Notes under the pieces: generated by a model
The model's database searches: none
The model's input: only the letters and a program-made list of their open reading frames with translations
Told to the model about the DNA's origin: nothing
From: an uncultured Oscillospiraceae bacterium
GTDB taxonomy: Bacteria > Bacillota > Clostridia > Oscillospirales > Oscillospiraceae
Direction of reading: 5' to 3'
DNA length: 11,355 bases
Assembly: GCA_934511545.1 (NCBI GenBank)
Contig: CAKSWM010000026.1
Span: 1-11,355 of the forward strand
Program-made: the position numbers and the translations under genes
Shown: positions 1 to 6,274 of the stretch, piece after piece
Layout of the letters: the number at the start of each line of letters is the position of its first letter
How positions within the stretch are numbered: position 1 is the stretch's first letter

Positions 1-326
1 GCCCCTATGTCTCCGAGGCCGACCGTATGTATCCCTACTATCAGGATTTCGTCGTTAATGCCTTTGATCTCTGGAAGGCCAGCACCGACTATGACAACAG
101 CTACTGGCTGCCCTATAACATGACTCTGATGGCCGAGGACTCCACCGAGTTCAACACCACCATGAGCGACATCTCCACCTTTATGGACGAGATGATACCG
201 CAGTTCATGACCGGCGCCAAGTCCATGGACGAGTTCGACGCCTTTGTCGATCAGATCAAGGCTATGGACATTCAGAAGTGTATCGACATGTATCAGAGGG
301 CTTATGACAACTACATGAGCAAATAA
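1..326 (+). CDS. Extracellular solute-binding protein, C-terminal end (partial)
   Basis: This is the 3' end of a gene whose start lies left of the window; the reading frame is open from base 3 and stops with TAA at 324-326, giving about 107 visible residues. The segment is rich in aromatic and acidic residues (YWLPYNMT, then FMDEMIPQFMTGAKSMDEFD, then a final helix ending CIDMYQRAYDNYMSK). The pattern of an F.DE...F..G....E.F...V..IK.M....C..MYQ.AYD..  tail is what I know from the C-terminus of family 1 sugar-type binding lipoproteins (LipO/LplA-like) of ABC importers in Firmicutes. By inference it is a lipid-anchored substrate receptor on the cell surface, with permease and ATPase genes, if any, to the left. 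No ABC partner gene follows it; the next gene is convergent. The substrate cannot be told. The signal peptide and lipobox are outside the window. Confidence 0.72.
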   Translation, partial: PYVSEADRMYPYYQDFVVNAFDLWKASTDYDNSYWLPYNMTLMAEDSTEFNTTMSDISTFMDEMIPQFMTGAKSMDEFDAFVDQIKAMDIQKCIDMYQRAYDNYMSK

Positions 327-360
327 GCCGTCTGCAAGACAACTCAATAAAACAGCAAAA

Positions 361-394
361 CAGGAGCCATGTGCCCTCGGGTCCATGGCTCCTG
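361..394. terminator. Hairpin terminator between convergent genes
   Basis: A perfect 11-base inverted repeat (CAGGAGCCATG at 361-371, CATGGCTCCTG at 384-394) encloses a 12-base loop. A CAGC at 353-356 can add pairing with GCTG at 396-399. Read on the minus strand the stem is followed directly by TTTT, GCTG and TTTTATT, so it is a good intrinsic terminator for the AraC-family gene. On the plus strand the nearest T run (415-420) lies 20 bases past the stem, so termination of the binding-protein gene is less certain. Confidence 0.75.
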
Positions 395-419
395 CGCTGA
401 AACACAGCTGGTTATTTTT

Positions 420-1646
420 TCATGTATTTGGTTTTGCTTCGCCGCGGAGCATACCGGGCGTTATGCCCTCGTATTTCTTGAAGGCTCTGGTCATGGTCCT
501 CTCGTGTCCATATCCGACCTTTTGCGCAACGTCGTGCACGTTCATTCCGCCGGCCAGCAGCCTGCGCGCTTCCGCAAGGCGAAGCGTGTGGATATACTCC
601 AGAATGCTTACGCCTCTGTATGCCTTGAATTCCCTTGATATATAATCCGCGCTCAGTTCAAAATGCGCCGCGATCGATGAGATATTCAGGAGAGGATCCG
701 AAAAATTATCGTCGATATACTTTCCAACGTCTCTCAGCCACAGCGGCGGGAACTGTTTCATGACCGTTGAGGAGAAAACGGACAAATCGTGAAATATCGC
801 ATTCACCTCATCTATCAGCTCCGCGGCGGACCTTGCGTCCAGTATCCTCCGCATCGCATTTATGTCTTCCAGAAAATCAACGCTTACATTCATCGATACA
901 TCCGAGAAAAGGCTGATAACAAGCGATTTCAGATGGGCAAATTTATACTCGACGACATATATGGAGCTTGCAAAGCTGAAGAAGGAATCCCTTATCATCC
1001 CCTCGAGCAGCTGCGCGACGGCAAGATAGTCGCCGGAACGAACGCCGGTAAACAGCCGCATTTCAACGCTTTTGGCAAGTATTATCGGGTTCGGGAACGG
1101 AGAAAACGCATACTCGCTGTAAAAGACCACCGGTTTATGTTCTCCGACTATCTCACAATACCGGACAAGGCTCTCAACCTCCCCGAAGCACTCGGAAAGC
1201 TCTCCCAGTCCCTCATGTATCGTGCTTATCATGACCTTTGCGGACAGCCCGGTACTTTCTCTTATCTGAGAAAGCAGTGTCTCCATAACGCGGCGTACGT
1301 CATTTTCCGTACACCCGCCTTCAACCTCGATTATTCCCGCAACTGAGCCGGGACGGCGCATGAAATACATCTCCCCCAGCTCACTTATGCGGCTCTTCAT
1401 AAGGCCCTTGGAAACGTCCATTTTATACCGCTGATCCTTTTCGGGGCCGTCTATTTCGGACAGAAAATACATATCCTCGTAATACTTTTCCCTGAAAACG
1501 ACCATAAAATAGCGTTCGCCGCGAAAATCGATGCCGTTGCGCTCCAGGATAGCCTTTGCAGTCTTTGCATCGGAACGCACGATTTGAGTAACGGCTTCCT
1601 CATACAAAAGCTCGTTTATGCCGAATTTTCCGCCGCTCTGTCCCAC
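420..1646 (-). CDS. AraC-family transcriptional regulator with degenerate GGDEF-like sensor region
   Basis: The 408-residue product has a C-terminal AraC DNA-binding domain at about 304-402: first helix-turn-helix about 321-343 (NISSIAAHFELSADYISREF), second about 369-394 (NVHDVAQKVGYGHERTMTRA), ending in the typical FKKYEGITPGMLR. Residues about 30-180 resemble the degenerate GGDEF-like region seen in CdaR-type and YesN-type regulators, where a regular 'S...GLGEL...F.EVESLVRYCEIVG...VVFYSEY' tail precedes the DNA-binding part. No membrane segment or receiver domain is visible, so it is probably cytoplasmic; the ligand is unknown. The start is GTG at 1644-1646, with AGGGGG (1654-1659) seven bases upstream; the next methionine (residue 48) is too late. 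It is divergent from the FAD reductase gene and has its own promoter at 1687-1715, so control of that neighbour is the natural inference. An alternative is a global or self-regulator. Confidence 0.85.
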   Translation of the reverse strand: MGQSGGKFGINELLYEEAVTQIVRSDAKTAKAILERNGIDFRGERYFMVVFREKYYEDMYFLSEIDGPEKDQRYKMDVSKGLMKSRISELGEMYFMRRPGSVAGIIEVEGGCTENDVRRVMETLLSQIRESTGLSAKVMISTIHEGLGELSECFGEVESLVRYCEIVGEHKPVVFYSEYAFSPFPNPIILAKSVEMRLFTGVRSGDYLAVAQLLEGMIRDSFFSFASSIYVVEYKFAHLKSLVISLFSDVSMNVSVDFLEDINAMRRILDARSAAELIDEVNAIFHDLSVFSSTVMKQFPPLWLRDVGKYIDDNFSDPLLNISSIAAHFELSADYISREFKAYRGVSILEYIHTLRLAEARRLLAGGMNVHDVAQKVGYGHERTMTRAFKKYEGITPGMLRGEAKPNT

Positions 1647-1686
1647 CGTACCGCCCCCTGAACGATTTTTTAAAATACCAAAAAGG

Positions 1687-1715
1687 ATTATATCGCAAAT
1701 CCGTCATTCTGTCCA
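1687..1715 (-). promoter_or_regulatory. Promoter of the AraC-family regulator gene
   Basis: On the minus strand TGGACA (1710-1715) and TATAAT (1687-1692) are separated by exactly 17 bases. That is five of six matches at -35 and a perfect -10 for the housekeeping sigma factor. Transcription would begin near 1680, giving a leader of about 34 bases that contains the AGGGGG ribosome site of the GTG start. Confidence 0.75.
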
Positions 1716-1746
1716 CACCCATCATTATTTGCCGTTTTGCGTACAT

Positions 1747-1777
1747 TTGTCTGTCAGCTACTGGCAGCTAATATTAT
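1747..1777 (+). promoter_or_regulatory. Likely promoter of the FAD reductase gene
   Basis: TTGTCT (1747-1752) lies 19 bases before TATTAT (1772-1777), or 16 bases before the overlapping TAATAT (1769-1774). Both pairings are imperfect, as expected for a promoter that needs an activator or is tightly controlled. The spacer is occupied by the tandem direct repeat at 1751-1770. A start of transcription near 1784 would leave a leader of about 39 bases before the ATG at 1823. Confidence 0.45.
1751..1770 (+). repeat. Tandem 10-base direct repeat, candidate AraC-family operator
   Basis: CTGTCAGCTA (1751-1760) is followed at once by CTGGCAGCTA (1761-1770); nine of ten bases agree. The 10-base period puts both copies on the same face of the helix. 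AraC-family proteins typically bind direct half-sites spaced by about one or two helical turns, and a divergent AraC-family gene starts about 100 bases away. The position between the presumed -35 and -10 of the reductase gene would fit repression better than classical activation, unless the true promoter is slightly downstream. Confidence 0.5.
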
Positions 1778-1807
1778 ACAGATTTCATGACTATCAATTC
1801 AGTTTTG

Positions 1808-1814
1808 AGAGGAG
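1808..1814 (+). promoter_or_regulatory. Ribosome binding site that fixes the reductase start
   Basis: AGAGGAG ends eight bases before the ATG at 1823. The earlier in-frame ATG at 1787 has no such site in front of it and would fall almost at the predicted start of the transcript, so 1823 is preferred. Confidence 0.8.
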
Positions 1815-1822
1815 AAAGCCAA

Positions 1823-3439
1823 ATGAGCAACTGGAGAACCCGTCCCGACCCCATCCCCGAAAGCGAGATCAAAGCCGTATACGACACGGACGTTGTCGTC
1901 GTCGGCCTCGGCTACGCCGGCTCCGCCGCATTCCGCGCCGCCACGGAGGAAGGGGTCCGCGTTATAGGCATCGAGTCCCAGAGAGAGGATAAATACATGT
2001 CCTATGGCCGGGATATCGGACATATCAACTCCGAATTTCTTCGCAAGCGCGGAGTTCCCCATGTCGATCCGATAGAATTCTACAACGAGTGGATGATGCG
2101 CTCCGGAAACCGCGCAAATCCCTCCCTCGTAATGCAGTATGCCACCAAGTCCGGCGAAAACTTCGACTGGTTCGTCGATATGTACACCGATGAGGAAATG
2201 CAGGCAACGCGCGTGGCCTTCTGGGAAAACGGCGAACCCTCGCACCCCGCGGGAGGCGAACGCAAGTTCAAAAAGAAGCAGGGCAACTATAAATTCTGGA
2301 TCGGCACCGCGCGCTTCAGGGCGTTTGTCGAGCCCGAGTACCACCCCCAGGTACAGGAGGTCTGCCTTGCCAACCACGCAAAGGGACGCGCCAACGGCGG
2401 TATTACCATGTATTCCACAACGGCTGTGGATATAATCAAGACCGGAAACCGCGTGACCGGCATAATCGCAAAGAACGCCGACGGCTATCTGCGCATCAAC
2501 GCCGCAAAAGCCGTCATCCTTGCCGGCGGCGACTTCGGCGGCAACGCGGAAATGTGCCAGGATCTGCTCCCCGACATTCAGCGTCTGCTCGTTCCCGGAG
2601 AAAAGCTGCGCGGCATGTCCAGAAACGGCAGCAGCATAAAGCTCGGCGTATGGGCGGGCGGCCGTATGGAGGCCGGGCCCATCGCCACTATGGGCGGCAA
2701 CTACAACAACATATCCGGCCTTACCGGCAGCCACGGCTTCCTATGGCTGGATACCGAGGGCAAACGCTTCACCAACGAGAACAACGGCGACGCGGTGTTC
2801 ATCGGCATGACCGGATCGCAGAAAAAGCGCGGCACCTTCTACCGCATCTTCGACAGCAACGTGCTCGACGACCTTCAGTACGCAAGCTTCGCCCACATGA
2901 CCTTTGAGTGGGAAGAGCCCGACACCGTAGCCGGACTCAAGCAGATGATGGCCGACGCCGTAGCCGGTTCCCCCGAACCCGCACAGGGCAAGCTCGGCAA
3001 CGCCCGCGGCAAGCTCTATGCCGCCAACACCATTGAAGAGATGGCCGACAAGTGCCTGAAGCTCACCGGCGAGACCCGCGACAACTTTATCGCCAGCTAT
3101 TACCGCTATAACGAAGTTGCCCGCGGCGGCGTCGATATTGACTTCGGCAAGGAGCCGGAGTTGCTCCGTCCGCTGGACCAGGCCCCGATCTTCTGTGAGC
3201 CGGGCGAATGGGGCCCGATGGCCGGTATGTTCATGGCCACCTGCGGCGGCCTGCTCACCGATGAATATCAGAACGTGTATGATGAGAATTATGACCGCAT
3301 CCCCGGCCTGTACGCGACCGGCAACAGCTGCGGCGCGCGCTTCGGCGTTCAGTACAGCACGCCCATCTCCGGCGTCTGCAACGGCATCGCCGTAACGCTC
3401 GGACGCGAAGCCGGAATACACGCGGCCCGCCGCGGATAA
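1823..3439 (+). CDS. FAD-dependent reductase, fumarate/urocanate reductase superfamily (FAD_binding_2)
   Basis: This 538-residue protein has an N-terminal Rossmann FAD motif VVVVGLGYAGSAA (about 24-36) with an acidic residue closing the second strand (E51 in VIGIESQ). It also has the family's VILAGGDFGGN (231-241), the GFLWLDTEGKRFTNEN segment (305-320) and a C-terminal flavin-closing motif LYATGNSCG...NGIAVTLGREAG (497-531). These are the landmarks of the flavoprotein family that holds fumarate reductase flavoprotein, urocanate reductase and ketosteroid dehydrogenase-like enzymes. There is no Tat or Sec signal, no FMN-binding domain and no haem CxxCH motif, so I infer a soluble cytoplasmic flavoenzyme that gets electrons from a partner. 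After GKRFTNE the sequence continues NNGD, not the TTRD that I recall in true fumarate reductases, so the substrate is probably something else. It is a single-gene unit facing the AraC-family regulator and closed by the terminator at 3454-3494. The specific substrate cannot be named. Confidence 0.88.
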   Translation: MSNWRTRPDPIPESEIKAVYDTDVVVVGLGYAGSAAFRAATEEGVRVIGIESQREDKYMSYGRDIGHINSEFLRKRGVPHVDPIEFYNEWMMRSGNRANPSLVMQYATKSGENFDWFVDMYTDEEMQATRVAFWENGEPSHPAGGERKFKKKQGNYKFWIGTARFRAFVEPEYHPQVQEVCLANHAKGRANGGITMYSTTAVDIIKTGNRVTGIIAKNADGYLRINAAKAVILAGGDFGGNAEMCQDLLPDIQRLLVPGEKLRGMSRNGSSIKLGVWAGGRMEAGPIATMGGNYNNISGLTGSHGFLWLDTEGKRFTNENNGDAVFIGMTGSQKKRGTFYRIFDSNVLDDLQYASFAHMTFEWEEPDTVAGLKQMMADAVAGSPEPAQGKLGNARGKLYAANTIEEMADKCLKLTGETRDNFIASYYRYNEVARGGVDIDFGKEPELLRPLDQAPIFCEPGEWGPMAGMFMATCGGLLTDEYQNVYDENYDRIPGLYATGNSCGARFGVQYSTPISGVCNGIAVTLGREAGIHAARRG

Positions 3440-3453
3440 ACCCATAAAAAATG

Positions 3454-3494
3454 AACCGCCCCGAATCGTATTATTCATACGATCCGGGGCGGTT
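3454..3494. terminator. Strong bidirectional terminator
   Basis: Two 17-base arms (3454-3470 and 3478-3494) pair with a single A-C mismatch (3464/3484) around a 7-base loop. The base of the stem is the GC-rich AACCGCCCC/GGGGCGGTT. A TTTT tail (3493-3496) follows on the plus strand and an A run (3445-3451) gives TTTTTTT on the minus strand. It therefore serves both the reductase gene and the convergent glycosyltransferase-MATE-DUF6774 operon. Confidence 0.92.
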
Positions 3495-3521
3495 TTGCCT
3501 TACGATATCTTCTTTTGGCGT

Positions 3522-3710
3522 TCACTGTGCCGCCGGGAGCTTCTGTGTTCCCCCGCCGCAGGCGGACCTTGCCGCGGCGATAGTATCGAGCGTATCCCCA
3601 AGTTGAGTAAAGAGCGCACCCAACAGAACAAGATCGTCCGCATTTTCGATCTGCTGTGCGATCGCGCACGCAAGCGCGCTCACTCCGACTGGCAGCGCGC
3701 AATTATCCAT
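3522..3710 (-). CDS. Small DUF6774-like protein
   Basis: This short gene encodes 62 residues with no transmembrane segment or signal peptide. The core ISALACAIAQ-like start (here VSALACAIAQQIENADD), the LVLLGALFTQLGDTLDTIAA segment and a cysteine soon after it match my memory of DUF6774, a Firmicutes family of about 60-70 residues with no known function. The ATG at 3708-3710 is preceded by GGGGTGAG five bases upstream, and the stop is TGA at 3522-3524. It follows the MATE gene on the same strand after 46 bases and lies just before the shared terminator, so it is probably the last gene of that operon. Overlapping frames on both strands are open too, but none has a comparable ribosome site or family resemblance. 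The two helices with alternating hydrophobic residues suggest a small helical hairpin. Family assignment is from memory. Confidence 0.65.
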   Translation of the reverse strand: MDNCALPVGVSALACAIAQQIENADDLVLLGALFTQLGDTLDTIAAARSACGGGTQKLPAAQ

Positions 3711-3756
3711 ATTCTCACCCCGTACAGTCTATGCGTGCCGGGATGTATCGCGGTCT

Positions 3757-5127
3757 TTACGATTCGATGAGCAGCTTTCGGGTTTTCCACCTGCCGCTGA
3801 AATAATATGCGCCTCCCAGCAGGACCGTAACATAGCCGGCTATGGAGTTGCCGTACCAGAACCCTGCTATGCCCCAGCCAAACACGTTGCCGAACAGGAG
3901 CGAAAGCCCTATTCTCGCAACAACACCGTCCATAAGTCCGATCACAAAGGCCAGCGAAGAATAGCCCAGGCCGTTTATTAGCGAATTGTACGGGCACATG
4001 AGCGCAAACGAGAAAAATGCAAGGACCTCGACCGGCATATAAACATGCGACATCTCAAGGACCGCCGGGTCGGTATTGAAAACCGAGAATATCTGTTCCG
4101 GGAAGATCATCAATATGACCGAAAGAACTATCGCAAAGCTTACACACACGGCATGCGAGGTATGCACGGTCTTTCTTACTCTGTCATGCTCTCCCGCTCC
4201 GAGATTCTGTCCCATCATCGTCGCGCCTGCCGTGGATACGGACTGCGAAACAATGCTCATAAGGCTGCGCAGCTTTGACCCGATACCGGTTACGGCCGAG
4301 GCCACGACCCCATAGGAGTTGATGTAGGAATTGACAAACAGCATCGATATGGATATCGCCGCATGCTGAAGCGCCATCGGCAGTCCCAGCTTTACCAGGG
4401 GAGTCAGCTTTGCCTTTTCCATTTTGAAGCTGGCAGGTCTGAAATCAAATCCGAAAGCCACACGCCTGCGGTAAAGATATATGAGAGAAATAATAAAAGA
4501 AAGCGCCTGTCCTATTACCGTTGCAAGCGCAGCGCCGAAGGACGCCATGCCGAACCCCGCTACAAAAACAAGGTCGAGAACAAGGTTTGTGACGGCGGCG
4601 ATCGCTATGAAAAGAAAAGGCCGCTTTGAGTCGCCCATGCCTCTGAGTATCGCGCTTATGGTATTATACCCGAATATGAAAAACAGTCCGGAAAAGCAGA
4701 CGGTTATGTAATCGCGTGCTTCCGACAGGGCCTCCGGCGGAGTGTTCATCAGCCTGAGGAATATGTCCCTCATCGGAAGGCATAACGCCATTACTATCAG
4801 GGAAAGCAGCTGGATAAACGTTATCATGGTACCGATCGTGGAACTGATCGCCTTTTTGTCGTCCCTTCCGATATACTGGGCTATCATGACCTGTCCCGCG
4901 GTGGAAAAACCCATCGATATAAACGTAAACAGCATCAGTATCTCGCTGCCTATTGAAACGGCCGAAAGACCATGACTACCAACGTATTGCCCGATGACGA
5001 CCATATCCACAAGGCTGTAAAGCGTTTGCAGCATGTTCGAAAGCATAAAGGGCGCGGAAAATTTCAAAAGCTGTTTTGCAACATGACCCTGTGTCAGGTC
5101 ATTTATCATCGTTTTCTGTTCTGCCAT
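3757..5127 (-). CDS. MATE-family efflux transporter
   Basis: This 456-residue membrane protein has the two-fold repeated layout of MATE transporters, with about twelve hydrophobic segments. The N-terminal half carries KFSAPFMLSNMLQTLYSLVD (22-41) and GQVMIAQYIGRDDKK (78-92). The second half carries the matching GATMMGQNLGAGEHDRVRK (301-319). LRGMGDSKRP (161-170) and INGLGYSS (384-391) are further repeat-related loops. Length and motifs fit the Firmicutes branch of Na+- or H+-coupled MATE exporters, part of the MOP superfamily that also includes lipid-linked sugar flippases. The ATG at 5125-5127 has GGGAGGAA just upstream, within the 12-base gap after the glycosyltransferase stop, so the two genes are almost certainly co-transcribed and perhaps translationally coupled. 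The exported compound is unknown; drug export is the default guess, not evidence. Confidence 0.93.
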   Translation of the reverse strand: MAEQKTMINDLTQGHVAKQLLKFSAPFMLSNMLQTLYSLVDMVVIGQYVGSHGLSAVSIGSEILMLFTFISMGFSTAGQVMIAQYIGRDDKKAISSTIGTMITFIQLLSLIVMALCLPMRDIFLRLMNTPPEALSEARDYITVCFSGLFFIFGYNTISAILRGMGDSKRPFLFIAIAAVTNLVLDLVFVAGFGMASFGAALATVIGQALSFIISLIYLYRRRVAFGFDFRPASFKMEKAKLTPLVKLGLPMALQHAAISISMLFVNSYINSYGVVASAVTGIGSKLRSLMSIVSQSVSTAGATMMGQNLGAGEHDRVRKTVHTSHAVCVSFAIVLSVILMIFPEQIFSVFNTDPAVLEMSHVYMPVEVLAFFSFALMCPYNSLINGLGYSSLAFVIGLMDGVVARIGLSLLFGNVFGWGIAGFWYGNSIAGYVTVLLGGAYYFSGRWKTRKLLIES

Positions 5128-5139
5128 CTGTTCCTCCCG

Positions 5140-6087
5140 TCAGTCAGTGTGAAGTATGCCGCTGATATGATAGCGCGGACGTTTTTTGGCCTCGAGATAT
5201 GTCTTGCCGACATATTCGCCGACGACCCCCGTCGCGCAAAGCTGTGCTCCGCCGCACATAAGTATCAGAAAGCTGATGAACAGATATCCTGCGGACGCGG
5301 TCTTTGCTATCGCGCAGACAATACCCGCTATGAGCAGCGGCAGCGACGCAAGCAGAAATATGCAGCCCGCCAGAAAAACAAAGCGTATCGGTTTTGACGT
5401 CAACGATGTCACGCCGTCGATCGCAAAGTTCAGCATCTTTGACAGCGGATACTTGCTCTCGCCCGCGAACCTGTCGCCGCGGACATATTCAACTATCGCG
5501 GTCTTATACCCCAGCATCGGAACGATGCCGCGCAGGAACATATTGACCTCTCCGTATTCAGACAAAGCGTCCAGCGCCCGCTTTGAAAGCAGGCGGTAAT
5601 CGGCATGGTCATATACAAGCTCGCCGCCCATTCTGTTTATGAGCTTATAAAAGCTCTGAGCGGTCCCCTTCTTGAAGGCAGAATCATTTCCGCGGCTTGA
5701 CCGCACACCGTATACAATGTCGCAGCCCTCAAGATACCGCTGTACCATTTCGTCAACGGCGCCGATATCGTCCTGAAGATCGGCGTCCATCGAAATGACC
5801 ATATCGGCATATTCTCTGGCTGTCATGAGTCCCGCCATAAGCGCGTTCTGATGTCCTCTGTTGCGGCTCAGGCAAACTCCGTCAAACATCGGATCAGCCT
5901 CGTGCAGCGCCGTGATGAGTTCCCATGTTCTGTCCTTTGAGCCGTCGTTCACCAGCATGATGCGGCTCTCCGGCGAGATCGTTCCAGCCGATATGAGCTC
6001 TCTCATCTTGACGCGCAGGCGCTTTGATGTCTCCGGCAGAACTTCCTCTTCGTTGTAGCATGGAACAACAATATACAATATATTCAT
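5140..6087 (-). CDS. GT2 glycosyltransferase, GtrB/CsbB-like polyprenyl-phosphate sugar transferase
   Basis: The 315-residue protein has a GT-A family 2 catalytic domain: IVVPCYNEEEVLPE (6-19), IMLVNDGSKDRTWEL (43-57), NRGHQNALMAGL (76-87) and the metal-binding DADLQDD (101-107). ADYRLLSKRALDAL (162-175) and RFAGESKYPLSKML (206-219) follow. Two C-terminal membrane spans (about 235-260 and 267-291) precede a basic tail EYVGKTYLEAKKRPRYHI. This is the layout of GtrB, CsbB and YkoT, which move a sugar from a nucleotide donor to undecaprenyl phosphate on the inner face of the membrane for later use in cell-envelope decoration. The start is the ATG at 6087: the in-frame ATG at 6102 overlaps the GGAGG ribosome site (6096-6100) and sits at the predicted transcription start. 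It leads an operon with the MATE and DUF6774-like genes. No GtrA-type flippase or acceptor-side GT gene is present. Sugar and acceptor are unknown. Confidence 0.9.
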   Translation of the reverse strand: MNILYIVVPCYNEEEVLPETSKRLRVKMRELISAGTISPESRIMLVNDGSKDRTWELITALHEADPMFDGVCLSRNRGHQNALMAGLMTAREYADMVISMDADLQDDIGAVDEMVQRYLEGCDIVYGVRSSRGNDSAFKKGTAQSFYKLINRMGGELVYDHADYRLLSKRALDALSEYGEVNMFLRGIVPMLGYKTAIVEYVRGDRFAGESKYPLSKMLNFAIDGVTSLTSKPIRFVFLAGCIFLLASLPLLIAGIVCAIAKTASAGYLFISFLILMCGGAQLCATGVVGEYVGKTYLEAKKRPRYHISGILHTD

Positions 6088-6095
6088 TTTCCGTA

Positions 6096-6100
6096 CCTCC
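6096..6100 (-). promoter_or_regulatory. Ribosome binding site that fixes the glycosyltransferase start
   Basis: On the minus strand ATGGAGGTACGGAAAATG contains two in-frame ATG codons. GGAGG overlaps the first and is eight bases ahead of the second, so only the second (6085-6087) can use it. Confidence 0.85.
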
Positions 6101-6107
6101 ATCTGAG

Positions 6108-6136
6108 ATTATATAGCAGCCCGCAAACTGTTGCAA
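6108..6136 (-). promoter_or_regulatory. Promoter of the glycosyltransferase-MATE-DUF6774 operon
   Basis: On the minus strand TTGCAA (6131-6136) and a perfect TATAAT (6108-6113) are 17 bases apart. Transcription should begin near 6101, which leaves a leader of only about 14 bases, beginning essentially with the GGAGG ribosome site. The inverted repeat at 6141-6173 lies immediately upstream of the -35. Confidence 0.78.
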
Positions 6137-6140
6137 TACA

Positions 6141-6173
6141 ATATCGGTATAGTTAATTTATTAACTCCGATAT
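6141..6173. repeat. Imperfect inverted repeat, candidate operator with Rex-like core
   Basis: Outer arms ATATCGG (6141-6147) and CCGATAT (6167-6173) and inner arms AGTTAAT (6151-6157) and ATTAACT (6160-6166) are each perfect; an extra TAT (6148-6150) breaks the symmetry on one side. No T run follows on either strand and the site is upstream of the two best promoters, so it is more likely a protein-binding site than a terminator. The core GTTAA-N4-TTAAC equals the centre of the clostridial Rex box as I remember it (TTGTTAA-N4-TTAACAA), but the outer two bases at each end do not match fully. Confidence 0.55.
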
Positions 6174-6274
6174 AGTGCATATAAACAGCTGTCCGTTCAC
6201 AACGTATATGATCATTTTTGCACTAAATAGTAAAAAAATATTACAAAAGCGCAGAAACTCCCCTGTTTTTAGTG

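Noticed and set aside
789..1346. 185-residue open frame opposite the AraC-family gene
   Set aside because: It is opposite the sensor part of a well-supported regulator and shows no motif, promoter or ribosome site.
1799..3478. Two long open frames on the minus strand opposite the FAD reductase (1799-2734 and 2741-3478)
   Set aside because: Their translations are rich in Ala, Gly and Val with no family landmarks. They mirror the GC-rich third positions of the reductase gene and have no ribosome site; the second one reads through the terminator hairpin.
3475..3770. Other open frames overlapping the DUF6774-like gene (3475-3702 minus, 3495-3770 plus)
   Set aside because: They cross the bidirectional terminator or the end of the MATE gene, have low-complexity, Arg/Cys-rich translations and lack ribosome sites; the 3522-3710 frame explains the region better.
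6141..6173. The inverted repeat as a transcription terminator
   Set aside because: No T run follows on either strand and no gene ends next to it; both flanking genes start here.
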